A DNA stretch of 9,363 nt from positions 1 to 9,363 of the forward strand of contig JAHZEF010000090.1 of assembly GCA_019422005.1 (NCBI GenBank), read 5' to 3'. The position numbers were made by a program, and so were the translations under genes. Below are positions 1 to 5,202 of this stretch, one piece after another; positions within the stretch are counted from its first letter, which is position 1, and every line of letters starts with the position of its first letter. This stretch comes from Clostridiales bacterium. Lineage in GTDB: Bacteria > Bacillota > Clostridia > Oscillospirales > Oscillospiraceae. The notes below the pieces were generated by a model. It made no database searches. It saw only the letters and a program-made list of their open reading frames with translations, and was not told where the DNA came from.

Positions 1-759
1 AGGGAGCCCGAGGCCGCGCGGGAAAAACTGATTGCTATTTTGGAAGATATCCCGGATTATTGCTGCCTGGTGTTCCTTTATGATACGGTGGAATATGCGC
101 CGGATAAACGGATGAAAAAGCTGCATGCCGTGCTGGAGAAGCGGGTGCAGGCGGTGCAGTTCCGCAGACAGTCGGCGTCGGATCTCCGTGCCTGGGTGCG
201 GAGGCAGGCGCTGGCCGGTGGAAAGGACATTGATAACGCGGCCAGCGATTATCTGGCGTTTCTGACCGACCATTCCCTCAGCGCCATGCACTCGGAACTT
301 CTGAAGCTGACGTCGTACGCCGCAGGGCCGGTGATTACCAAACAGGATATCGACGCCGTTGTGGAACCGACCCTGACGGCGGTGAGCTTTGACATCTCCA
401 ACGCCATTGTGGACGGCAGCTATGAGCGGGCGCTGGTGAAACTGCGGGAACTGCTGGCCATGCAGCAGGATCCGATTTTGCTGCTGGGCGCGATTTCCGC
501 GCAGATGCGGCGGATTCAGTGCGCAAAGGTTTTAAGCGAAAACGGGAAGGGCGGCGACGCGCTGATGAAGCTGTGCGGCATCGGCGATTATCCGGCGCGC
601 CTGACCATGGGGGCGGCACGGAAATTGTCGCCGGAATTCTGTGCCGGGGCCGTGCTGCTGTGCCTGGAGACCGACCGGCAGATGAAGCTCTCCTACGATG
701 ATCCGCAGCGCCTGCTGGAGCTGCTTCTGATCCGGCTGGCACAGGAGGCACGGTCATGA
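1..759 (+). CDS. holA: DNA polymerase III subunit delta (3' part, N-terminus outside window)
   Basis: The reading frame is open from base 1 to the TGA at 757-759, giving 252 residues. Full-length delta is about 330-345 residues, so roughly the first 85-90 (including the start and Walker-type region) lie upstream. Delta is the clamp-loader subunit that opens the beta sliding clamp during replication. Recognisable pieces are the segment around DYCCLVFLYDTVEY, the helical middle region with YLAFLTDHSLSAMHSELLKL, and the family-typical C-terminal collar stretch with FDISNAIVDG followed by PILLLGAISAQMRRIQ. The C-terminus is helical and leucine-rich. The stop overlaps the start of the next gene by 4 bases (ATGA). 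An in-frame TTG at 40 is not needed as a start, because the homologous region clearly continues upstream. Identification is from remembered family pattern; confidence is high. Confidence 0.9.
   Translation, partial: REPEAAREKLIAILEDIPDYCCLVFLYDTVEYAPDKRMKKLHAVLEKRVQAVQFRRQSASDLRAWVRRQALAGGKDIDNAASDYLAFLTDHSLSAMHSELLKLTSYAAGPVITKQDIDAVVEPTLTAVSFDISNAIVDGSYERALVKLRELLAMQQDPILLLGAISAQMRRIQCAKVLSENGKGGDALMKLCGIGDYPARLTMGAARKLSPEFCAGAVLLCLETDRQMKLSYDDPQRLLELLLIRLAQEARS
743..748 (+). promoter_or_regulatory. Ribosome binding site of the TOPRIM gene
   Basis: AGGAGG lies 7 nt before the ATG at 756, inside the last codons of holA. It fixes the start at the ATGA overlap and supports translation coupled to holA. 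Confidence 0.85.
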
Positions 760-1349
760 TTCGGATTCGGCAGGCCATTGTGGTAGAGGGCCGGTACGAC
801 AAGAATGCGCTCCGGCAGATTGTGGACGCCCCGGTTTTTGAAACCTCGGGCTTTGGCGTGATGCGCAGCAGGGAGCTGCTGTGTTTTTTGCGGCAGGTGG
901 CGGAACGCAGGGGGCTGATCATTCTGACAGACCCGGACGGCGCCGGATTTGTGATCCGCAATTATCTCAAGGGCGCCCTTCCGCGGGAGCACGTGCTTCA
1001 CGCCTATATTCCGGACATGGCCGGAAAGGAGCGCCGCAAGGCAAAGCCCGGGAAAGAGGGGAAGCTGGGCGTGGAAGGCATGCGCCCGGAGGTGCTGCTT
1101 GCGGCGCTGCGCGCAGCCGGGGCAGAGATAGAAGGGGAAGCCGCACGCCCGTCCGGCGCGCCGATTACCAAGCTGGATCTGTTTGAGCTGGGCTTTTCCG
1201 GCGGCCCGGGCAGTGCGCAGCGCCGCGCTGCGATGCAGCGGGAGCTCTCCCTGCCGGAGCATCTGGGGGCCAACGCGCTGCTGGATGCACTGAATCTCCT
1301 GTTTACCAGAGAGGAATTTATTGAGAAATACCAAAGGAGCAATCCATGA
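756..1349 (+). CDS. RNase M5-like TOPRIM/DUF4093 domain protein
   Basis: A 197-residue protein with an N-terminal TOPRIM fold. Visible motifs are the metal-site glutamate in VVEGRYD (E11) and the acidic pair in LTDPDGAG (D59, D61). Next comes a family-typical stretch YIPDMAGKERRKAKP...GKLGVEG at about residues 89-117, and a C-terminal DUF4093-like helical domain. Classical RNase M5 (RnmV) matures 5S rRNA in Firmicutes and is about 180-190 residues, close to this length. The sequence resembles a divergent clostridial branch rather than the Bacillus enzyme, and its position between holA and an ABC-F gene differs from the tatD-rnmV-ksgA arrangement familiar from Bacillus. The 5S-maturase role is therefore inference. 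The start ATG at 756 overlaps the holA stop and follows a perfect AGGAGG at 743-748 with 7-nt spacing. Confidence 0.82.
   Translation: MIRIRQAIVVEGRYDKNALRQIVDAPVFETSGFGVMRSRELLCFLRQVAERRGLIILTDPDGAGFVIRNYLKGALPREHVLHAYIPDMAGKERRKAKPGKEGKLGVEGMRPEVLLAALRAAGAEIEGEAARPSGAPITKLDLFELGFSGGPGSAQRRAAMQRELSLPEHLGANALLDALNLLFTREEFIEKYQRSNP
1333..1339 (+). promoter_or_regulatory. Ribosome binding site of the ABC-F gene
   Basis: AAAGGAG ends 6 nt before the ATG at 1346, inside the 3' end of the TOPRIM gene. It supports the overlapping ATGA start. Confidence 0.85.
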
Positions 1350-3235
1350 TTGATATATCAGTCAAAGAACTGGTCAAATCCTATGACGTGGACGTCAATC
1401 TGCTCGACGGGCTTTCGTTTGAAATCAACGAAGGGGAGCGCGTCGCCATTCTGGGGCGCAACGGCGCAGGCAAGACCACGCTGTTTCGGATTTTGACCGG
1501 AGAGATCGGTTATGATACCGGCGAGATTTTTGTCGCGCCCGGAAAAAAACTGGGATTGATTTCGCAGATCCCCAACTACCCGCCGGACTACACGGTGGAG
1601 GACGTGCTGCGGGCTGCGTTTCGGGAGCTTCAGAACCTCCGGAAGAAGATGCAGGTACTGGAACTGCAGATGACGGAGCATGCGCCGCCGGAACTTCTGC
1701 GGCAGTACGACGATCTGGCCGCCCGCTTTTCCGCAGGCGGCGGCTACGAAATGGATGTGGAGGCCGACAAAACCTGCAACGGCCTTGGAATTCCGGCGGA
1801 GATGCGGTCGCGGTTGTTTTCAGAGCTGTCGGGCGGAGAAAAAACCAGAGTCAATCTGGCGCGCCTTCTGCTGGAAAAAACGGATATCCTGCTGCTGGAT
1901 GAGCCGACAAACCATTTGGATCTCAAAAGCGTGGAGTGGCTGGAGGAATACATCCTCCGGTTCAAGGGGACGGTTCTGACGATTTCGCACGACCGGTATT
2001 TTCTGGACCGCGTGGTGGACCGGGTGATTGAACTGCGGGGCGGCAGAGCGGAATTTTACAGTGGGAACTATTCCTTTTACGTCGAGGAAAAAGAAGCGCG
2101 CTACGAGCTGCAGCGCAGACAGTATGAGCAGGAACAGGCGAAAATCAGGCAGCTGGGCTACACCTTGGAACGCATGAAGGGGTGGGGCATCAACAACCGG
2201 ACGCTGTATCGCAGGGCCATGTCCATTCAGCACAGAATGGAGCGCATTGAGAAAACGGAGCGGCCCCAAAAGGAGCAGACGCTCTCGGTCCGGTTTGCGG
2301 AAAAGGAATTCCACGGCGACGAAGTCCTGAGCATCCGGGGGCTGTCCAAAAGCTTCGGCTGCCGCACGCTGTTCTCCGATGTGGAGCTGCTGGTGGAAGG
2401 CGGGCAGCGGATTGCGTTCCTGGGCGACAACGGCACAGGGAAATCCACATTTTTGAAACTTCTGCTGGGGGAGGAAGCCCCGTCGGCCGGCCGGCTGCGG
2501 TTCGGGCCTTCCGTCAGGACGGCTTACCTTCCGCAGATCATCCATTTTGCACATCCGGAACGGTCCCTGCTGGATACCATGCTCTACGAAAAAAACTGCT
2601 CCACACAGGCGGCGAGGGACCGGCTGGGGGCGTTCATGTTTCGGGGGGAAGACGTGTTCAAGCCGGTTTCCAGCCTGTCGGGCGGCGAACAGTCGCGGCT
2701 GCGGCTGTGCATGCTGATGGACGAGCAGATCAATTTCCTGATCCTGGATGAACCGACCAATCATCTGGATATCGCTTCAAGGGAATGGATTGAGGCGGCG
2801 CTGGACGACTATGACGGGACGCTGCTGTTTGTATCGCACGACCGGTATTTTGTAGACCGCTTTGCAACCAGGATTTGGGAATTGAGCGGTGGCTCCATCC
2901 GGGACTATCCCTGCGGCTATCAGAAATACCGTTCCATTCGGGAGCATGAGCGGCAGCAGAAGCCCGCGGAACCGGCGGCCGGAGAGAAAAAGGAGCGGCG
3001 CGGGAAACCCAGAGGCGGCACAAAAAACCTGGACAAGCAGATTGCCCGGCTGGAACGGGAGATTGAGGCGCAGGAGGCGGCTGCCGCGGCATATGATCCC
3101 AAAATTGCGGAGGCGGCCAGCGACTATGTGGAACTGAGCCGCCTGATGGAGGAGAAGCAGCAGGCGGAGGCGGTCCTGGCAGAGCTGTATGCGAAGTGGG
3201 AGGCGCTGTCTGCAGAACTGGAGGCGCAGGGATGA
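1346..3235 (+). CDS. ABC-F family ATPase (duplicated ATP-binding cassette, YdiF/Uup-like)
   Basis: A 629-residue soluble ABC protein with two nucleotide-binding domains and no membrane segment, the ABC-F layout. Domain 1 has Walker A GRNGAGKTT (37-45), signature LSGGE (161-165) and Walker B/catalytic glutamate LDEPTNHLD (184-192, E186). Domain 2 has Walker A GDNGTGKST (360-368), signature LSGGE (444-448) and E469 in LDEPTNHLD. Between them (about 240-320) is a charged, arginine-rich helical linker of the kind that enters the ribosomal E/P site in this family. The C-terminus (about 525-629) is a basic segment followed by a likely coiled coil, as in Uup/YdiF-type proteins. ABC-F proteins mostly rescue or tune translating ribosomes, and some give antibiotic resistance. 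Nothing here points specifically to resistance, and length and C-terminal domain fit a housekeeping member. Both catalytic sites look intact. It overlaps its upstream and downstream neighbours by 4 bases each. Confidence 0.93.
   Translation: MIDISVKELVKSYDVDVNLLDGLSFEINEGERVAILGRNGAGKTTLFRILTGEIGYDTGEIFVAPGKKLGLISQIPNYPPDYTVEDVLRAAFRELQNLRKKMQVLELQMTEHAPPELLRQYDDLAARFSAGGGYEMDVEADKTCNGLGIPAEMRSRLFSELSGGEKTRVNLARLLLEKTDILLLDEPTNHLDLKSVEWLEEYILRFKGTVLTISHDRYFLDRVVDRVIELRGGRAEFYSGNYSFYVEEKEARYELQRRQYEQEQAKIRQLGYTLERMKGWGINNRTLYRRAMSIQHRMERIEKTERPQKEQTLSVRFAEKEFHGDEVLSIRGLSKSFGCRTLFSDVELLVEGGQRIAFLGDNGTGKSTFLKLLLGEEAPSAGRLRFGPSVRTAYLPQIIHFAHPERSLLDTMLYEKNCSTQAARDRLGAFMFRGEDVFKPVSSLSGGEQSRLRLCMLMDEQINFLILDEPTNHLDIASREWIEAALDDYDGTLLFVSHDRYFVDRFATRIWELSGGSIRDYPCGYQKYRSIREHERQQKPAEPAAGEKKERRGKPRGGTKNLDKQIARLEREIEAQEAAAAAYDPKIAEAASDYVELSRLMEEKQQAEAVLAELYAKWEALSAELEAQG
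3220..3224 (+). promoter_or_regulatory. Ribosome binding site of the DUF218 gene (decides the start)
   Basis: GGAGG lies 7 nt before the ATG at 3232. It favours that ATG over an in-frame GTG at 3196, which would add 12 residues, extend the overlap with the ABC-F gene and spoil the N-terminal membrane-helix start. Confidence 0.75.
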
Positions 3236-3969
3236 AGCGCGTGTGGATTGGAAGCTTGCTGATTGCGGCGGGCGTTGTTCTTGCACTGCTTCCGCTGCAC
3301 ATTCTGATGACGGGCCTGTGCCTGATCGGTTACGGCGTCCTGTGCCTGGCAGACTGGTATTTTGAACGGCGGAACTGGAAACGGGGATGGCGGGTGTTGG
3401 TGTGGGCAATTGGTGCGGCGGTGTTTGCAGCGCTGGCGGTGGGGATGAGCCTGATCGGCCTTCAGGGGCGCAGCCAGTGGGAGGAGGCGCGCCGGGCGGA
3501 TTACGCGGTGGTTCTGGGCGCCCAGATTCACGGCGACCGCCCTTCCCGAACCCTGCGGGAGCGGCTGGACGCCGCGCTGCAGCTGATGGAAATCAACCCG
3601 CAAATCACTGTGATTGTGTCCGGCGGGCAGGGGAGCGACGAAATTGTGACGGAGGCGTCGGTGATGTACGCCTACCTGGAAGCGCAGGGCGCGGATATGT
3701 CCAGAGTGTATCTGGAAGAGCGGGCGCATAATACGAGGGAGAATCTCCAGTATTCCGCAGCGGTTGCTGCGCGGCTGGGTATCGCCCCGGAGCATCCGGT
3801 GATCGTGACCAGCGAGTTCCATCTCTGCCGCGCGAAATATATTGCCGGCACGCTGGGGATGGACGCCAGCGGCGTTGCCAGCAGGACGACGCCGTGGCTC
3901 CTGATGCTCAATTATGAGCTCCGGGAAGTGTTTGCGTTTGTGAAGGCGTGGTTTGTCGCCGCGCTGTAG
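3232..3969 (+). CDS. YdcF/SanA/ElyC-like DUF218 membrane protein
   Basis: A 245-residue protein. The N-terminal part has about three hydrophobic segments (roughly 5-21, 24-43 and 53-76), separated by a basic loop YFERRNWKRGWR. A C-terminal DUF218 domain follows. Family motifs are visible: YAVVLGAQIHGDRPSRTLRERLDAAL (start 91), SGGQGSDEIVTEA (130-142), ERAHNTRENL (163-172) and VTSEFHLCRA (192-201). DUF218 proteins such as SanA, ElyC and YdcF of E. coli are linked to envelope integrity and peptidoglycan or lipid-carrier metabolism, but their chemistry is poorly defined, so no reaction is assigned here. The domain probably sits outside the membrane or at its surface. The start overlaps the ABC-F stop by 4 bases, so this looks like the last gene of the holA run. 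No clear intrinsic terminator with a T-tract follows it. Confidence 0.85.
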   Translation: MKRVWIGSLLIAAGVVLALLPLHILMTGLCLIGYGVLCLADWYFERRNWKRGWRVLVWAIGAAVFAALAVGMSLIGLQGRSQWEEARRADYAVVLGAQIHGDRPSRTLRERLDAALQLMEINPQITVIVSGGQGSDEIVTEASVMYAYLEAQGADMSRVYLEERAHNTRENLQYSAAVAARLGIAPEHPVIVTSEFHLCRAKYIAGTLGMDASGVASRTTPWLLMLNYELREVFAFVKAWFVAAL

Positions 3970-4006
3970 GCCCGGCGCCCGCTCCGGTTTCAGAGCCGTC
4001 GGCGGC

Positions 4007-4025
4007 CCCGGCTGTGCCTGCCGGG
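4007..4025 (+). other. GC-rich hairpin downstream of the DUF218 gene
   Basis: CCCGGC (4007-4012) and GCCGGG (4020-4025) form a perfect 6-bp stem around a 7-nt loop, 38 nt after the DUF218 stop. No T-run follows, so it is not a standard intrinsic terminator. It might stabilise the 3' end of the operon transcript, or simply reflect high GC content. The rest of the 146-base spacer holds only the promoter described next. Confidence 0.3.
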
Positions 4026-4053
4026 ATCCGTCGTACTGCCCCCTGGAAGAATC

Positions 4054-4082
4054 TTGACTTTCAATTCCGGGCAGACTAGAAT
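4054..4082 (+). promoter_or_regulatory. SigA-type promoter of the Mrp ATPase gene
   Basis: TTGACT (4054-4059) and TAGAAT (4077-4082) are separated by exactly 17 nt. Each hexamer is 5/6 to the housekeeping consensus. Transcription would begin near 4089, giving a leader of about 27 nt. It stands in a GC-rich spacer, which makes the match more convincing. Confidence 0.8.
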
Positions 4083-4115
4083 AACAAAAAAGGCGTTTGA
4101 CGCAAAAGGAGAAAC

Positions 4116-4949
4116 ATGAAAATGAGCGAATCCTGTTCCGGCAATTGCTCTTCCTGCGGCAGTTCCGACTGCGGCAGCCGTACCCAGGAGAGCCTGTTGG
4201 CGCCGGCCAACCCGAAATCCCATGTCAAAAAAGTGATTGCCGTGGTTTCCGGCAAGGGCGGCGTCGGGAAATCCACGGTGACGGCCCTTCTGGCATCGGC
4301 CATGGCGAAGCGGGGCTGCAGTACGGCCGTCCTGGATGCGGACATTACCGGGCCGTCCATCCCCAAGGCGTTTGGCGTCTCAGAGTGCCGGGAGGCTTCG
4401 GAGGACGGCATTGTTCCGGCTGTCAGCAGGGGCGGCATCCAGATTATGTCGATCAATCTGCTGCTGGATGATGAAACGTCGCCGGTTCTCTGGCGCGGGC
4501 CGATCCTGGGCGGCGCGGTCAAGCAGTTCTGGACGGATGTCATCTGGGGCGATGTGGACTATATGTTTGTCGATATGCCTCCCGGGACCGGCGATGTGCC
4601 GCTGACGGTGTTTCAGTCCCTGCCCATTGACGGCGTGATCCTGGTGGCGACGCCGCAGGATCTGGTCTCCATGATTGTGGCGAAGGCGGTCAATATGGCG
4701 CGGATGATGCATGTGCCGGTCATCGGCTTTGTGGAAAACTACAGTTACTATCAATGTCCGGACTGCGGAAAACAGGTTGAAATTTTTGGGAAAAGCCATC
4801 TCGACGCGCTGGCGCAGGAGTACGGCCTGCCGATTCTGGCAAGGCTGCCCATCGATCCCGGCGTTGCGGCCTTGGTGGACGAGGGACGTGTGGAGGAGGC
4901 TGAGCTCTCCGAAATTGCCCCGGCGGCCGAGGCCATTGCCGCGCTCTGA
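4116..4949 (+). CDS. Mrp/NBP35 family ATP-binding Fe-S carrier protein
   Basis: A 277-residue deviant-Walker P-loop ATPase of the Mrp/ApbC/NBP35 family, which carries and transfers Fe-S clusters to target proteins in the cytoplasm. Visible parts are Walker A GKGGVGKST (46-54), Walker A' VLDADITGPS (72-81), switch/Walker B region FVDMPPGTGD (151-160) and the C-terminal CPDC pair (C214, C217) that binds a dimer-bridging cluster. The first 20 residues hold four more cysteines (C7, C11, C14, C19; spacing CX3CX2CX4C), recalling the N-terminal cluster region of NBP35 but with different spacing. Two starts are possible, M1 at 4116 and M3 at 4122. AAGGAG at 4106-4111 is 4 nt from the first and 10 nt from the second, so the choice is open. 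It has its own promoter and terminator and seems monocistronic. Confidence 0.93.
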   Translation: MKMSESCSGNCSSCGSSDCGSRTQESLLAPANPKSHVKKVIAVVSGKGGVGKSTVTALLASAMAKRGCSTAVLDADITGPSIPKAFGVSECREASEDGIVPAVSRGGIQIMSINLLLDDETSPVLWRGPILGGAVKQFWTDVIWGDVDYMFVDMPPGTGDVPLTVFQSLPIDGVILVATPQDLVSMIVAKAVNMARMMHVPVIGFVENYSYYQCPDCGKQVEIFGKSHLDALAQEYGLPILARLPIDPGVAALVDEGRVEEAELSEIAPAAEAIAAL

Positions 4950-4982
4950 ATGTGCGCTTCCGCAGCAGCTGCCCGGCTTTTG

Positions 4983-5015
4983 AAATGCACCCGGAAACGG
5001 GTGCATTTTCTTTTG
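4983..5015 (+). terminator. Intrinsic terminator after the Mrp gene
   Basis: TGCACCCG (4986-4993), a GAAA tetraloop and CGGGTGCA (4998-5005) form a perfect 8-bp stem. Three further A-T pairs are possible below it (4983-4985 with 5006-5008). A T-rich tail (TTTTCTTTTGTTTT) follows directly. It lies 33 nt after the stop codon and separates this unit from ppk1. Confidence 0.93.
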
Positions 5016-5068
5016 TTTTGCAGTGCTGGGACGGCGGGGGCGCATCGCGGAGCGGGGGGAATGGGGAT

Positions 5069-5107
5069 TTTACAAGAATTTGACGGAATTCAGGAGTTTT
5101 CTTTGCA
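5069..5107 (+). promoter_or_regulatory. Possible PhoP-box-like repeats upstream of ppk1
   Basis: TTTACA (5069-5074), TTGACG (5080-5085) and TTTGCA (5102-5107) lie on one 11-bp register; the intervening position (5091, CAGGAG) does not match. Gram-positive PhoP boxes are TT(A/C/T)ACA-like hexamers separated by 5 bp. The last copy overlaps the predicted -35. The match is partial, so this is only a candidate. GAATT (5076-5080) and AATTC (5087-5091) also form a short inverted repeat here. Confidence 0.3.
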
Positions 5108-5132
5108 CATTTCCAGCGCAGTATTGTATAAT
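5103..5132 (+). promoter_or_regulatory. SigA-type promoter of ppk1
   Basis: TTGCAC (5103-5108, 4/6) and a perfect TATAAT (5127-5132) are separated by 18 nt. Transcription would start near A5139, leaving a leader of about 64 nt before the GTG at 5203. Confidence 0.8.
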
Positions 5133-5143
5133 AACCATAGAAG

Positions 5144-5174
5144 GCCCTTGCTGCGCGCTGGCGCGGGCAGGGGC
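5144..5174 (+). other. Leader hairpin in the ppk1 5' untranslated region
   Basis: GCCCTTGC (5144-5151) pairs with GCAGGGGC (5167-5174) using one G-U pair. Above it, after a small bulge, CGCG (5154-5157) pairs with CGCG (5162-5165) around a 4-nt loop. The structure begins about 5 nt after the predicted transcription start and ends 11 nt before the Shine-Dalgarno region. No T-tract follows, so it is not an attenuator-type terminator. It may protect the 5' end or affect translation. Confidence 0.45.
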
Positions 5175-5185
5175 GGGATCAAAAA

Positions 5186-5196
5186 GAGGGAGAGGA
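5186..5196 (+). promoter_or_regulatory. Ribosome binding site of ppk1 (decides a GTG start)
   Basis: A purine-rich GAGGGAGAGGA stretch lies 6 nt before GTG 5203. The nearby ATG at 5196 is out of frame with ppk1, and the protein has no methionine before residue 42, so GTG is the natural start. Confidence 0.7.
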
Positions 5197-5202
5197 TGAA
5201 CG

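Noticed and set aside
40..759. TTG at 40 as start of the delta subunit
   Set aside because: The frame is open from base 1, and the family needs about 90 more N-terminal residues, so the gene is cut by the window edge rather than starting here.
1820..2764. Long open frame (314 codons) on the minus strand
   Set aside because: It lies wholly opposite the ABC-F gene, whose motifs are unmistakable. Its protein is rich in P, R and Q with no recognised domain. It is a typical antisense shadow in GC-rich DNA.
3196..3231. Earlier GTG start for the DUF218 protein
   Set aside because: It adds 12 residues inside the ABC-F gene. The ATG at 3232 has GGAGG at good spacing and fits the ATGA overlap pattern of the operon.
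1346..3235. Antibiotic-resistance role for the ABC-F protein
   Set aside because: The Uup/YdiF-like C-terminal coiled coil, the operon with housekeeping genes and the absence of any leader-peptide attenuator argue for a housekeeping member. No resistance-specific linker could be recognised by eye.
5080..5132. TTGACG at 5080-5085 as the -35 of ppk1
   Set aside because: It is 41 nt from the TATAAT at 5127; TTGCAC at 5103 with an 18-nt spacer is the workable partner.
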